Positions 9,498 through 19,168 are shown, counted from the stretch's first letter. The stretch: DNA of 64,000 nucleotides from Thalassobium sp. (GCA_002733205.1 NVUW01000001.1:496001-560000); one strand, 5' to 3'. Program-made: numbers and translations. The notes: generated by a model from the letters alone, not told the origin.

Positions 9498-10133
9498 CTA
9501 ATTAACAGCCGGTAACCAGTTATCTTCCGGTTTAAAGGACTCCTGCATAATATCCGGGTTTTCCTGCTGCAGCTTGAAGGCCATTGCTTCAATTTTGCGG
9601 ATTTTTTCCCGCGCAAAGGCGACCTCTTCTTCGCTGATACCGCCCGCCTCTGCCTGATCAATGTATTGCTGAATCAATGCCGTTTTCTGTTTACTGGCTT
9701 CAACAAAGGCGCGGAACATACGTTTTTCCTGACGCTGCTCGTAAGCCAGATACTGTTCTTCATCGGCCAGCTCTTCAGCCGTCGGCATTTCCCGCGGACG
9801 CGAAGGTGACAGTTTCGGCGCACGCGGGTCACCGTTAATCCGCGCCGCCTGCATACTGGCAATGGCATCGCTGTTCAGTCGTGGCAGCCAGGCATCCAGC
9901 TCGCTGTTATCCAGATCATGGATGGCGCTGTCTGCGGTTTTTCCCTCCGCAGAATCCGGCGCAGCCGGTGCATGCAATGGCGGCACAACCGTTGGTGTGT
10001 AAACCGGCTCCTCTGTCTGCGGCAGAGCATGATTCTCCCCCACCAGCACATCCACCTGACGCAGCCATAACAAAGCCGCAATCAGACCCGCACCGCCACT
10101 CAGCAGCAGAACGTTTATCCATGTTGCCTTCAT
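9498..10133 (-). CDS. Membrane-anchored helical protein, possible secretion helper
   Basis: A 211-residue protein I do not recognise. An N-terminal membrane segment (residues 6-24, INVLLLSGGAGLIAALLWL) is followed by a Pro/Ala-rich linker (about 40-75). A long charged helical region then has Glu/Lys/Gln-rich coiled-coil character (about 110-200). Single-anchor helical periplasmic proteins of this plan can be steric foldases for secreted lipases or phospholipases. The gene follows the peptidyl-prolyl isomerase by 8 nt and lies in the same orientation as the phospholipase-like gene. That supports a role in folding or export of the secreted enzyme, but this is inference from context only. Confidence 0.6.
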   Translation of the reverse strand: MKATWINVLLLSGGAGLIAALLWLRQVDVLVGENHALPQTEEPVYTPTVVPPLHAPAAPDSAEGKTADSAIHDLDNSELDAWLPRLNSDAIASMQAARINGDPRAPKLSPSRPREMPTAEELADEEQYLAYEQRQEKRMFRAFVEASKQKTALIQQYIDQAEAGGISEEEVAFAREKIRKIEAMAFKLQQENPDIMQESFKPEDNWLPAVN

Positions 10134-10141
10134 AATGCCCC

Positions 10142-11482
10142 TCAGCTCTGTGGCTTCAGGCGACGGTTAAGCTGGATATTGGCTTCGTTACGCAGTTTTT
10201 TCTGCAGCGTCTGTAAATCCTGCTGCAGTGCTGCCCGCGCCAGTTCGTGTGAGAGTTCATAACGCACGCCTTCGTCGCTCAGCGGTAAATAACCATCCAC
10301 CCGCTCATCCACCCAGAGAATTTCGTACACCACATCGCCTTCATTCTGTGGACTGCGAAATGCCGGTGACACCTGCCCTTCAGGTTGTACAAAGGCCACC
10401 GAGTGCAACCAGGTGCGGTCTTTTTCGCCGCGCTTAAGCCAGCCCAGTTCGCCGCCGTTGTCTTTATCGGCGGCAATCGAATAGCGCTTAACGGCATCGG
10501 CAAAGGATAAGCCACCGCGAATTTCGGCCACAACAGCATCGGCCTGAGCCTGATCAGCCAGGCGAATATGGCGCACTTTAGCACGCTCGACCACGCGGAA
10601 ATCGTCTTTATGTTCGTCGTAGCCGGCACGTAATTCGGCGTCGGTAATGGTGGCTGCACGTGCGCGCAGGGCCGGATTATCATCATGGATATCCATATTA
10701 ATACCCATACTTTCCATTAAGCGCAGACGATGTTCCTGGTTCAGAATCACCTGTTGCAGCGCCTGCCAGTCTTCAGCAGAGAGCTGTTTTTTACTCCAGT
10801 TCAGTACGTACAGACCACCGACATATAACCGTGTCTGCTGTTGTAAATAATCGAGGTTACCGCTTTGCAGCGCCAGACGGCCCTGCACATTCTGACGCTG
10901 ATAAATATCCAGCAGACTGACGTTGCCGCCTTCTGCCAGTTCCGTGTTCAGCACGGCAAAACCGGCCGCCGCGGTTTTCTGTTCCGCTGTCAGATCAATG
11001 GTCAGCCCTGGCTGCAATTTAATCAGCGCATTCAGACGCTCCACATTCAGTTCGGGATTCCACTGCACCAGACTGGAGAAATTATTGCCCGGCAACGCAT
11101 TGACGCTGGCGACAATCTGATCGTTAAAATAATCACGCAGCAACGATACCAGCCGGTTATGGCGTTCAACACTGGCGGCAAATGCCACGCGGTTTTCCGG
11201 ATTTAGCTGCTCTGCACTGAGATGGGTACGGGCGTAATCCGCCATTAAGGCATCGTCGAGTAATTGCTGCAGAATGGTTTGCAGGGTCAGAGTCCGGCCA
11301 CTGGCCTGCGCCGCTTTTTGTTGCTTGTGCAGAAAAATATCCAGCAGGGTACGACTCAGGGGAAGATCGCCGACACGGGCAATCTGCTCTTCATGTTCAA
11401 GACTGTACTGAATGCCTGCCGAGGCCTGAGCAGGCAACAGAAAAGACAGCATAACGGCAAAGAATACGGCGTATTTTTTCAT
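10142..11482 (-). CDS. Parvulin-type peptidyl-prolyl cis-trans isomerase, periplasmic
   Basis: A 446-residue protein with a signal peptide (MKKYAVFFAVMLSFLLPAQASA), a SurA-like N-terminal helical chaperone region and one parvulin rotamase domain at about residues 290-390. The hallmark blocks are ADAVKRYSIAADKDNGGELGW and the later VSPAFRSPQNEG. The protein acts in the periplasm on newly exported proteins. It differs from SurA in having a single rotamase domain and a longer N-terminal part. It lies between the phospholipase-like gene and the anchored helical protein, which suggests a dedicated folding helper. Confidence 0.85.
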   Translation of the reverse strand: MKKYAVFFAVMLSFLLPAQASAGIQYSLEHEEQIARVGDLPLSRTLLDIFLHKQQKAAQASGRTLTLQTILQQLLDDALMADYARTHLSAEQLNPENRVAFAASVERHNRLVSLLRDYFNDQIVASVNALPGNNFSSLVQWNPELNVERLNALIKLQPGLTIDLTAEQKTAAAGFAVLNTELAEGGNVSLLDIYQRQNVQGRLALQSGNLDYLQQQTRLYVGGLYVLNWSKKQLSAEDWQALQQVILNQEHRLRLMESMGINMDIHDDNPALRARAATITDAELRAGYDEHKDDFRVVERAKVRHIRLADQAQADAVVAEIRGGLSFADAVKRYSIAADKDNGGELGWLKRGEKDRTWLHSVAFVQPEGQVSPAFRSPQNEGDVVYEILWVDERVDGYLPLSDEGVRYELSHELARAALQQDLQTLQKKLRNEANIQLNRRLKPQS

Positions 11483-11556
11483 GGCTTCGTTACAGATCCG
11501 GTGGCGGTGTTAACTGGAATAATGACCGGTATGAATGACAAAGTCTTTTTCCGGGC

Positions 11557-11594
11557 AAAAAAAAGCAGGATGATCCTCACGCAAATCATCCTGC
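11557..11594 (-). terminator. Intrinsic terminator after the phospholipase-like gene
   Basis: On the minus strand a GCAGGATGAT stem pairs perfectly with ATCATCCTGC and is followed by eight T residues. It lies about 125 nt after the phospholipase stop and before the isomerase start, so the isomerase and helper genes are expressed by readthrough or from their own promoter in 11483-11556. Confidence 0.85.
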
Positions 11595-11717
11595 CAAACA
11601 CCTGAAAAAAATTTCAGAGTGGGGCCTTCACAACGGCTGCCCTGACAATCCATAGCGGGGCAACCTTTGTGATCGTGGGCAGCGGCATCCTTTTTAAGAT
11701 GCCATTGCCACTATCCT

Positions 11718-12749
11718 TTAAAAACGATTGGCAGCATGGTTCAGCACATGCACCGTCATAGCGATGGCGTGTGGAATAACCACTTGTGCTACCTGGGTGC
11801 GGTCACTGGCTGACGTGCTGCTCAGCACGATACCGCCCTGGCTGTAAGAGATCGCCCCGCCCTGGGTCAGCAGCGGACGAATGTCTTTCTGATTAGCCGG
11901 TACCGGAGTAAAGCTGTTCAGCGCATTGGTCACCAGCGAATCGTTATTCAGATCCAGCGCGGTGTAATTGTCTTCTACCCAGCCTTCCCAGCCGGAATGG
12001 TTCAGGTCAGAGGTGGTCCAGGTGTGATGCGGTTGCAGCAGGTCGGTGGTGTGCAGAGTGAAACCCAGCATCTGTGCGGTCGGGTTTTTCCAGAATTCGT
12101 TGTACCAATGCTGACCGAGGTTATCGATTGGCTGGAACGGGATTTTTTCGAAATCCTTATACATATTTTTATTGGAGCTGCTGCCCTGACGGTAGTTCGC
12201 TTCGGTAATACCGTAGCTGTTGTATTCGGAGTCTTCTGAACACGACCAGAAGAAGCACCAGCCGGTCATACCGCCTTTGCCATCATCCAGGTGATCGCCC
12301 ACCAGCCAGGTAGCAGCCAGATTATCCACAGTACCCCAGACAGTCAGCAGGTCGTAGTTATAACCGCCCAGATCATTACCATGGGCATCACCACCGCGGG
12401 TGTGGTTCTGGAAGTGCCAGTAAGAGGTGTACTTAACGATAGACGCGCCCGCGCCCCATACCGGCGCTTCAACACAGTCACCGGTGACCGCACCACAAAT
12501 AAACGTATCGGCAAAGTCATCCACATCGTAAGCACCCTGCCCCAGAACTTCAGCAAATTGCTCCATGCTGTAACCGGCGGCCTGTGCTGCGGCAGCCAGT
12601 TTGTTGTATTCGGTGGTATCCGGGTGCGCCGCCATATAGCTGATGGCATCTTTTACAATGCGCTTATGGGTTGGCTGGGTGAATGCTTCAGCATTCATTG
12701 CACCGAGAGTCAGTGCTGCGCTGACAGAAAGGGCCAGAGTGTGTTTCAT
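11718..12749 (-). CDS. Secreted zinc-dependent phospholipase C/P1-nuclease-fold enzyme
   Basis: A 343-residue protein. I chose the ATG that begins a good signal peptide (MKHTLALSVSAALTLGAMNAEAF) rather than one 16 codons upstream. The mature protein has spaced His/Asp/Trp residues typical of the zinc phospholipase C/S1-P1 nuclease fold: THKRIV near the N-terminus, YWHFQNH, GDHLDDG, LHTTDLLQPHHTW and NHSGWEGWVEDN. These would bind the three zinc ions. The enzyme is probably exported and acts on phospholipid head groups. A nuclease is possible but less likely because the Trp/His pattern resembles bacterial PLC. A perfect 18-bp palindrome lies upstream of the start. Confidence 0.75.
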   Translation of the reverse strand: MKHTLALSVSAALTLGAMNAEAFTQPTHKRIVKDAISYMAAHPDTTEYNKLAAAAQAAGYSMEQFAEVLGQGAYDVDDFADTFICGAVTGDCVEAPVWGAGASIVKYTSYWHFQNHTRGGDAHGNDLGGYNYDLLTVWGTVDNLAATWLVGDHLDDGKGGMTGWCFFWSCSEDSEYNSYGITEANYRQGSSSNKNMYKDFEKIPFQPIDNLGQHWYNEFWKNPTAQMLGFTLHTTDLLQPHHTWTTSDLNHSGWEGWVEDNYTALDLNNDSLVTNALNSFTPVPANQKDIRPLLTQGGAISYSQGGIVLSSTSASDRTQVAQVVIPHAIAMTVHVLNHAANRF

Positions 12750-12804
12750 AGTGGATTCGCCTGTGTGTTTTTTGGTCTCTCTAAACTCGCACAGCATTGT
12801 GAAT

Positions 12805-12822
12805 ACCGCATTGCAATGCGGT
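12805..12822. promoter_or_regulatory. 18-bp perfect palindrome upstream of the phospholipase-like gene
   Basis: ACCGCATTGCAATGCGGT is fully self-complementary and lies about 55 nt before the phospholipase-like start codon, where a dimeric regulator could act. A second dyad (ACGACTC at 12824 and GAGTCGT at 12845) follows. The rest of the 12823-13306 gap has no recognisable gene, only AT-rich promoter-like sequence. Confidence 0.4.
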
Positions 12823-13306
12823 TACGACTCTGAGCCGTAGCCCTGAGTCGTAAACCAGGGTCTGTACAATGAATAACGAGCGTGTTTTTTATTTTTTAAA
12901 ACCGTCACGACGACCGTGATGCGCTAAGACTAATAACTGAGAATGGCCTACGACAATACGTACTCCGGCACTTGGCCTGAATGGGGGCGAATTAATTTCA
13001 AACTGTCCCAAACGGTGAATACGGCGACTTTTTTGGACCATGCTTAATAATACAGATATTAATTATGCCGTGATTTTCCGTATTGGTCAGACCATACCTG
13101 AAAGCAAAAAAAGTCGGATAATCATGGAATTAACCGATTTATGGAAATAATAAACGAGCAGCAACCACGGCGATTTTTCACTCTTGCGCTCAGTATGTAT
13201 TCTGTAGCGGTAAGATACTGATATTCTTATTGGCTAAGAATATTGTGCGCCGGCACGGATCTGTGCTGCTACGATCACACTGAACTTTTTACACAGGATG
13301 CACGCC

Positions 13307-13675
13307 ATGAAACGACCGCTGGGCTTTATTCTGCTGGCGACGCTGATTCCCGCCAGTGAAGCACTCGAAGTGGGCCGCGATGTATGGACGAACGCCATGA
13401 CCACCGCACTGCCCAATGCGTTTTGCCAGCCGCAACAATTCTTCCGCCAATGTTTTGATGTCAGTGAAGCACAGTGCCTGCAGACGGCCAGCCAGACGAC
13501 CAAGCACTGCCTGCAACAATTTTCAGCGCAATTTCCACAGGTATTCCAGCAACCAGCCGACGGTTCGTACTGGGGAACAATGGTTGGGCAATGTGCAGGG
13601 GAGGCGTATCAGACAACGCTGAGCAAAGAGTTTAAAAATACCGCCAAATGCAATGACGTAAACCAATGGCTTTGA
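13307..13675 (+). CDS. Small exported cysteine-rich hypothetical protein
   Basis: A 122-residue protein of unknown function. The start at 13307 is preferred over the ATG three codons earlier because AGGA lies 8 nt before it. Residues 1-18 (MKRPLGFILLATLIPASE) look like a signal peptide. Six Cys residues follow, four of them in a helical run (FCQPQQFFRQCF, AQCLQ, KHCLQQ) and two later. This suggests a small disulfide-bonded helical periplasmic or secreted protein. It stands alone and is followed by a strong terminator. I do not recognise the family. Confidence 0.65.
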   Translation: MKRPLGFILLATLIPASEALEVGRDVWTNAMTTALPNAFCQPQQFFRQCFDVSEAQCLQTASQTTKHCLQQFSAQFPQVFQQPADGSYWGTMVGQCAGEAYQTTLSKEFKNTAKCNDVNQWL

Positions 13676-13709
13676 TCGGAATAAAGCCCGGTAAGCATTA
13701 AAGAAATAA

Positions 13710-13733
13710 AAAAACCCGCTTGCGCGGGTTTTT
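13710..13733. terminator. Bidirectional terminator
   Basis: AAAAACCCGC pairs with GCGGGTTTTT around a 4-nt TTGC loop, between the small exported protein gene and the convergent fba. Confidence 0.9.
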
Positions 13734-13762
13734 ATTTAGCCGGTAAATAAACGCTCAGGCGC

Positions 13763-14827
13763 TCAGTTTACTTTGGCATTCAGTTCGCCACTCGCATAAC
13801 GCAGGAACATATTGTCCAGAGAGATCGGTTTGATCTTAGAAGCGTTACCGGCAGTACCGAAGGCTTCGTAACGGGCGATACAGATATCGCGCATTGCGGT
13901 CACGGTCTGGGCGAAGAATTTACGCGGATCGAACTCGCTTGGGTGTTCAGCCATCATACGACGCATCGCACCGGTAGAGGCCAGACGCAAGTCGGTATCG
14001 ATGTTCACTTTACGCACGCCGTGCTTAATGCCTTCCACGATTTCTTCAACCGGCACACCGTAGGTTTCTTTAATGTCGCCGCCGTACTGGTTAATAATCG
14101 CCAGCCATTCCTGCGGTACAGAAGAAGAACCGTGCATCACCAGATGCGTGTTCGGAATACGCTTGTGGATTTCCTTGATGCGATCAATCGCCAGGATATC
14201 CCCTGTTGGTGGCTTGGTGAATTTGTACGCGCCGTGGCTGGTGCCAATGGCAATGGCCAGAGCATCCACCTGAGTACGCTTAACAAAGTCAGCCGCTTCT
14301 TCCGGATCGGTCAGCATCTGGCTGTGATCCAGTACACCTTCGGCACCGATGCCATCTTCTTCACCGGCCATACCGGTTTCCAGCGAACCCAGACAACCCA
14401 GTTCGCCTTCGACTGATACACCACAGGCGTGCGCCATATCGACGGTGCGCTTGGTCACATCAACGTTGTAGTCATAGCTGGTTGGGGTTTTACCGTCTTC
14501 ACCCAGGGAGCCATCCATCATCACTGAGCTGAAGCCCAGCTGGATAGAACGCTGACAGACGTCCGGAGAGGTACCGTGATCCTGGTGCATACACACCGGA
14601 ATGTGCGGAAACTCTTCAATCGCGGCCAGAATCAGGTGACGCAGGAACGGTGCACCTGCGTATTTGCGGGCACCGGCAGACGCCTGAACAATCACCGGAG
14701 AATCGGTCTTGTCGGCGGCTTCCATGATGGCGCGCATCTGTTCCAGGTTGTTCACATTAAATGCCGGTACGCCGTAGCCGAATTCGGCGGCGTGATCCAG
14801 CATCTGACGCATGCTGATTAATGCCAT
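13763..14827 (-). CDS. fba: Class II fructose-1,6-bisphosphate aldolase
   Basis: A 354-residue zinc-dependent aldolase of the CbbA/type B class II kind ([23 protein letters not shown] start). The zinc/active-site motif VCMHQDHG lies near residues 78-85 and the conserved VEGELGCLG block near 140. Further metal and phosphate contacts are in [10 protein letters not shown] and [12 protein letters not shown]. The enzyme cleaves fructose 1,6-bisphosphate to glyceraldehyde-3-phosphate and dihydroxyacetone phosphate, or runs in reverse in gluconeogenesis. It follows pgk and two other genes on the same strand, the usual pgk-fba order with an insertion. Confidence 0.95.
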   Translation of the reverse strand: MALISMRQMLDHAAEFGYGVPAFNVNNLEQMRAIMEAADKTDSPVIVQASAGARKYAGAPFLRHLILAAIEEFPHIPVCMHQDHGTSPDVCQRSIQLGFSSVMMDGSLGEDGKTPTSYDYNVDVTKRTVDMAHACGVSVEGELGCLGSLETGMAGEEDGIGAEGVLDHSQMLTDPEEAADFVKRTQVDALAIAIGTSHGAYKFTKPPTGDILAIDRIKEIHKRIPNTHLVMHGSSSVPQEWLAIINQYGGDIKETYGVPVEEIVEGIKHGVRKVNIDTDLRLASTGAMRRMMAEHPSEFDPRKFFAQTVTAMRDICIARYEAFGTAGNASKIKPISLDNMFLRYASGELNAKVN

Positions 14828-14896
14828 GTCAAAATACCTTAACTGTGAAAATTGGCTGGCCGCTATTCTAACGGCTTATGTTGTGGATAGAAACGG

Positions 14897-16147
14897 CTAT
14901 TGGCTACTGTCCATACCGCCGTGGCCACTCTCCCGACCGATGCTGCGGATCATCTCCTCCTGCCACTTTGCCTGAGCCGCCTCAAATTGCTCAAGCGCCG
15001 CCGCCAGTGGCTGCCAGCGTTCCTGCGGCCACAGTTGCTGCAGAAAAGTGGCTTCGTTGCAGGCGGAAAACTCGCGGGCGGTGACAAAAAAATCATCCGC
15101 AACAGTCAGCAGGCGGGACGCACGCAGTGATGTTTCAAGCTGGCGACACAGAGTCAGATAAAAATCGACCATGATCTGGTCGGCCTGTTCGTAATCCAAT
15201 TCATCGATCTGAGCATTGATACGGTCAAACAACGCATCATGCTCACCATGCAGGCGGATGCCGTCGAAATCATCCTCGGTAAAGAGTTCACAGTCCGGCG
15301 CATTCAGCCACAGCAGTGGGTAATCATCGCCGCTGTCTGTTATCTCATGCGGCTGAATCAGCGCGATGGTCGGCGGCAGCGGCCCCTGATCCGAGTATTC
15401 AAACAGAAAACAGCTGACCGTATTGGCAATGGGCGTCGCTTGCAGGTCGGCCAGAATTTTATCATGCAGGGCTGAGCGCGCCTGCTCCAGCATCTCCTGC
15501 AGTGACAGCGCTTCGTACGAGCGGTCATAGGCAATGCTGTTCTGCGTCAGGTTGCGGATAACCTCAACCTCACCATCAACACTGAATTCAACCAGACTTT
15601 CCATATACGGCGTCAGCTCAGGTGCAACACCGACGTCTGGCATGCGAGCGGAACGCTCAATAATTCGAACACCTGCGGCATTCCACTCATAATCACTGAC
15701 TTTTACACCGTATTCACGGGCAGTGATAAAAGTAAGCGGATAACCCTCGGCATCTTTTTTCAGTAACTCAATAACAATGGGTTTAGCGTCATCTCCGTTG
15801 CGATAAATCTGCTGACGGCAGGCCCAGTCGCCGAGCTGATAAAACGCCGTGTCATAGCTGACGTCGTCACCCATCAGCCACTTACTGGCACGTAACTGCC
15901 CTTCCTTCATCGCCACCACAATGATGCCATCCGCTGTTGTGTCCATCTCATCGACCGACGGGTAAATCGCGCAGCGTTCCTGTGGAACATGATGAAGGTA
16001 TTGGGCGAAGGGCTCTAATGAGAAAAAGTCCAGACTGGCAAAGCCAACCTGATACTCGCCGGACATCAGCTCATCCAGCGACAGGCTACCAAATTGTGCC
16101 GACGATATCGTGCTGAATAACTCAGCAATCTGTTCGAGAGGATTCAT
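14897..16147 (-). CDS. Conserved-looking cytoplasmic protein of unknown function
   Basis: A 416-residue acidic protein without signal peptide or membrane segment. I do not recognise it. It has many Asp/Glu clusters, a central region with mixed alpha/beta character and a helical C-terminal third rich in Gln and Leu. A GGAG ribosome binding site lies close to the start. It sits between the lipoprotein/pgk terminator and fba, 69 nt upstream of fba with no terminator between, so it may be co-transcribed with the aldolase gene. Nothing in the sequence shows an enzymatic motif. Confidence 0.7.
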   Translation of the reverse strand: MNPLEQIAELFSTISSAQFGSLSLDELMSGEYQVGFASLDFFSLEPFAQYLHHVPQERCAIYPSVDEMDTTADGIIVVAMKEGQLRASKWLMGDDVSYDTAFYQLGDWACRQQIYRNGDDAKPIVIELLKKDAEGYPLTFITAREYGVKVSDYEWNAAGVRIIERSARMPDVGVAPELTPYMESLVEFSVDGEVEVIRNLTQNSIAYDRSYEALSLQEMLEQARSALHDKILADLQATPIANTVSCFLFEYSDQGPLPPTIALIQPHEITDSGDDYPLLWLNAPDCELFTEDDFDGIRLHGEHDALFDRINAQIDELDYEQADQIMVDFYLTLCRQLETSLRASRLLTVADDFFVTAREFSACNEATFLQQLWPQERWQPLAAALEQFEAAQAKWQEEMIRSIGRESGHGGMDSSQ

Positions 16148-16213
16148 CCCTGGACTCCTTGAATGAAGGCGTTGCCGTTATTAGAGCGGATATATATTCC
16201 GAAACATGGGCGG

Positions 16214-16243
16214 GAAAACCCGGCATGGGAACGCCGGGTTTTC
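16214..16243 (-). terminator. Intrinsic terminator after the small lipoprotein gene
   Basis: An 11-bp perfect stem (GAAAACCCGGC/GCCGGGTTTTC) with an 8-nt loop starts 5 nt past the lipoprotein stop. It is followed on the minus strand by a short T run, so it ends the pgk transcript. Confidence 0.8.
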
Positions 16244-16247
16244 TGCA

Positions 16248-16418
16248 TCAGAAGTCGCGCAACGTATCGCGCGGCAGTTGTTGTGGAACGCCGATGGCTT
16301 CAAAGTCGCGATTCTGGCGCTCAGCCGATTGTTTGGCGGCGCTGTCGTCGTCCACGTTATGTGGCGTTGCACTGCAGCCAGACAGACCGGCGATCAACAG
16401 AATCGATAAATAACGCAT
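16248..16418 (-). CDS. Small lipoprotein downstream of pgk
   Basis: A 56-residue reading frame that begins 14 nt after the pgk stop. The product starts MRYLSILLIAGLSGCSATP, with a clear signal peptide and a lipobox (LSGC), so Cys15 would be lipidated and the protein exported to the inner or outer membrane. The mature part is only about 40 residues, charged and probably unstructured. An in-frame ATG two codons earlier is an alternative start, but the AGAGGA site is better spaced (6 nt) for the one given. Its function is unknown. The terminator directly after it shows it is the last gene of the pgk transcript. Confidence 0.7.
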   Translation of the reverse strand: MRYLSILLIAGLSGCSATPHNVDDDSAAKQSAERQNRDFEAIGVPQQLPRDTLRDF

Positions 16419-16432
16419 CGTCATTCCTCTGC

Positions 16433-17593
16433 TTACTTGGCGCGTTCTTCCAGAATCGCGACGGCAGGCAGTACTTTGCCTTCGACGAATTCCAGGAAAG
16501 CGCCACCACCGGTGGAGATGTAAGACACTTTGTCGGCAATCTCATACTTATCAACCGCGGCCAGAGTGTCACCACCACCGGCAATGGAGAATGCGTCGGA
16601 TTCGGCAATGGCCAGCGCCAGGGCTTTGGTACCTTCACCAAACTGGTCGAATTCGAATACGCCGACCGGGCCGTTCCAGATAATGGTTTTGGCGCTTTTC
16701 AGCTGCTCGGCCAGTGCTTTGGCGGAATCCGGGCCGATGTCGAAGATCATATCGTCGGCTTCGACCGCGTCGGCACTCTTCAGTGTCGCTGCGGCTGATT
16801 CAGAGAATTCTTTACCGCACACCACATCGGTCGGCAGAGGAATGGAGACTTTTTCCATCAGCTTTTTCGCTGCCGGAATCAGGTCGTCTTCACACAGGGA
16901 CTTGCCCACTGGCTTGCCAGCTGCGGCCAGGAAGGTATTGGCGATACCACCACCGACGATGATCTGATCACAGATATCGGACAGACTTTCCAGCACTTCC
17001 AGCTTGGTCGATACTTTTGAGCCACCAACGATCGCCACCAGCGGACGCGCCGGCGTTGCCAGCGCTTTGCCCAGTGCATCCAGTTCAGCCGCCAGCAATG
17101 GGCCGGCACAGGCAACCGGAGCGAATTTAGCCACACCATGAGTAGACGCCTGAGCGCGGTGTGCGGTACCAAAAGCATCCATCACGAAGACGTCACACAG
17201 CGCGGCATACGCCTGCGCCAGTTCGTCGGCGTCTTTTTTCTCACCTTTGTTAAAGCGTACGTTTTCCAGCAGCACTACTTCGCCGGCGGCGACATCAACG
17301 CCTTCGCGGAAATCTTTAATGACGTTAACGTCACGGCCAAGCAGACCAGCCAGGTGGGCCGCAACCGGCTTGATGGACGACTCTTCGTCGTAGACGCCTT
17401 CTTCGGGACGGCCCAGATGCGACATAACAATCACTTTTGCACCGGCAGCCAGCGCCAGTTGAATGGTTGGCAGAGACGCACGGATACGCGCATCGGAGGT
17501 TACCTTGCCGTTCTTTACCGGAACGTTCAGGTCTTCACGAATTAAAACGCGCTTACCACTCAGATCAAGATCGGCCATTTTCAATACAGTCAT
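16433..17593 (-). CDS. pgk: Phosphoglycerate kinase
   Basis: A 386-residue glycolytic kinase, matching the 387-residue E. coli enzyme from [16 protein letters not shown]. The frame stays open 22 codons further upstream, but those codons lack family similarity. N-terminal substrate-binding motifs [12 protein letters not shown] and SHLGRP, the hinge region, and the C-terminal nucleotide-binding block GGGDTLAAV are all present. The enzyme transfers the acyl phosphate of 1,3-bisphosphoglycerate to ADP. It heads a transcript with the small lipoprotein gene; fba lies further downstream past a terminator. Confidence 0.96.
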   Translation of the reverse strand: MTVLKMADLDLSGKRVLIREDLNVPVKNGKVTSDARIRASLPTIQLALAAGAKVIVMSHLGRPEEGVYDEESSIKPVAAHLAGLLGRDVNVIKDFREGVDVAAGEVVLLENVRFNKGEKKDADELAQAYAALCDVFVMDAFGTAHRAQASTHGVAKFAPVACAGPLLAAELDALGKALATPARPLVAIVGGSKVSTKLEVLESLSDICDQIIVGGGIANTFLAAAGKPVGKSLCEDDLIPAAKKLMEKVSIPLPTDVVCGKEFSESAAATLKSADAVEADDMIFDIGPDSAKALAEQLKSAKTIIWNGPVGVFEFDQFGEGTKALALAIAESDAFSIAGGGDTLAAVDKYEIADKVSYISTGGGAFLEFVEGKVLPAVAILEERAK

Positions 17594-17967
17594 GATAATT
17601 CCACTCACGATATCCATTAAAATGCAGCCCCGCACGGCAGGCTCACTCCGTGAACCCACAGCCTCCGGGACGATGAAAAATTGGCCGGCGATTATAGCAG
17701 CAAGCGCCCGCCTGCCCTAGTCCTGCAACTGCCGGGAGCCGATGGGTTAAAGTCCTCTAAGGCAGCAGCAGAAGCGGACAACCTCACCCGCTCTTCTGTT
17801 CTGAGAAAAACTGACTTTCAGCAAGCCGGATTCAGATAGTGTGAACGGGTCCTTATCGTCGAGGTAGTTATTGATAGAGGTTGCAGCTAGAATCTGCGGT
17901 CTTCATTCGGCTCAACCCGGAGCGAGCCGAAGTGACTATTTCAGGACAGTTAATAAAGGAAGATCCC
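17594..17967. promoter_or_regulatory. Divergent promoter region between pgk and the DUF2135-like gene
   Basis: This 374-nt region has no convincing gene. It must carry the pgk promoter and that of the plus-strand gene. A perfect 8-bp stem (TTCGGCTC at 17906, GAGCCGAA at 17924) lies in the 5' leader of the plus-strand gene, about 35 nt before its start. Confidence 0.45.
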
Positions 17968-19149
17968 ATGTTCAAATCCTGCTTACGCCTCAGCGGCCTG
18001 CTGCTGGCAACCTCACTGGCTTTGCCTGCTGCCGCACTGGAAGTCAAAGTGCTGAGCGCCGTGGTTAAAGATGAAACCATTGCCGATGCCAAAATCACCT
18101 GGCAGCGCAACGGTGAAAGCTCTGTACGTGCCAGCTCTGCCGCCACCGGTGTAGCCAGTGCAGCCAGCACTCTGGCTGACGATGCCGACACGACCATGAT
18201 CATCGACAAGGCCGGTTACTCCACACTGGTTGTGAAGTGCCCGTGTGATGGCTTTACCTACGCCCTGTCACCGGTGATGCAGAACCTCGATGGCCTGCGT
18301 GTAGTACTGACCTGGGGCAGCAAGCCATTCGATCTGGACTCTCACCTGACCTACCTCGGCAACCACGTTTACTACGTGAAGAAACAGGGGCGTGATGCCA
18401 ATCTGGATGTCGATGACACCAACAGCTTCGGGCCGGAAACCATCACCATTGAGCAGAAGCACGACGGCGAGCGCTACGTTTACGCCGTACACGATTACAG
18501 CAACCGCGACAGCAAAACGTCTAAAGCGTTAGGCAACAGTAACGCCCGCGTTCAGGTGTATGTTGGCCAGACGCTGATCCGTACTTACAACGTTAAACCG
18601 GATCAGACCGCTTCCAGCTGGGTGGTGTTCGGTATTGACGAAAACGGCGCCTTCCATGACGTTGACCAATACCTGAGCCTGAACCGCGATGGTCTGGCCG
18701 CTCACCTGTACAGTCTGATCAAAGCCGATTCTTTCGAGAGTCACTCGCTGATCACCGACGCCATCAAAAAAGAAGCCAAGCGCATCAACACCCGTGGCGA
18801 GAAACTCTATGGCGAGAAGAAACTGGAAGACGCGATGTACGCTTTTCAGGACGCTGTTAACCTCTACCCAAGCTTTGGCCAGGCCTACAGCAACCTGGGT
18901 CTGACCTACCAGAAACTGAACCGTACCGCCGAAGCACTGTGGGCTAACCGCAAAGCGATCGAACTGGCGTCCGGTAAAAATAAAGATCGGGTACAGGCCA
19001 GCAGCTACTACAACATTGCCCGTATTTATGAAGCCAGTGGCCGCTGGCAGGATGCACTGGATAACTTCCGCAAAGCCAAGTCGCTGCGCGAGCACAGCGC
19101 TTACGATAGCGGCATCAGCCGGATGCAGGAAAAACTGAACCAGCAGTAA
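17968..19149 (+). CDS. Exported DUF2135-like protein with TPR repeats
   Basis: A 393-residue exported protein. The start chosen has AAAGGA 9 nt upstream and opens a signal peptide (MFKSCLRLSGLLLATSLALPAAALE). A beta-rich middle region (about residues 90-230) contains LTWGSKPFDLDSHLTYLG and DTNSFGPETITI, which resemble the DUF2135/YfaP-type domain. The C-terminal third has two to three tetratricopeptide-like helices (EKLYGEKKLEDAMYAFQDAV, then AYSNLGLTYQKLNRTAEALW and YYNIARIYEASGRWQDALDN), a protein-binding scaffold. A strong terminator follows. It is probably a periplasmic or surface protein; the exact role is unknown. Confidence 0.75.
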   Translation: MFKSCLRLSGLLLATSLALPAAALEVKVLSAVVKDETIADAKITWQRNGESSVRASSAATGVASAASTLADDADTTMIIDKAGYSTLVVKCPCDGFTYALSPVMQNLDGLRVVLTWGSKPFDLDSHLTYLGNHVYYVKKQGRDANLDVDDTNSFGPETITIEQKHDGERYVYAVHDYSNRDSKTSKALGNSNARVQVYVGQTLIRTYNVKPDQTASSWVVFGIDENGAFHDVDQYLSLNRDGLAAHLYSLIKADSFESHSLITDAIKKEAKRINTRGEKLYGEKKLEDAMYAFQDAVNLYPSFGQAYSNLGLTYQKLNRTAEALWANRKAIELASGKNKDRVQASSYYNIARIYEASGRWQDALDNFRKAKSLREHSAYDSGISRMQEKLNQQ

Positions 19150-19168
19150 GTTAAAACCTGTTAAGACG

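Noticed and set aside
9365-9661. 98-codon minus-strand frame with a Lys/Glu/Gln repeat
   Set aside because: It overlaps the better-supported anchored protein gene in another frame, and the repeat is simply the T-rich tandem sequence read through.
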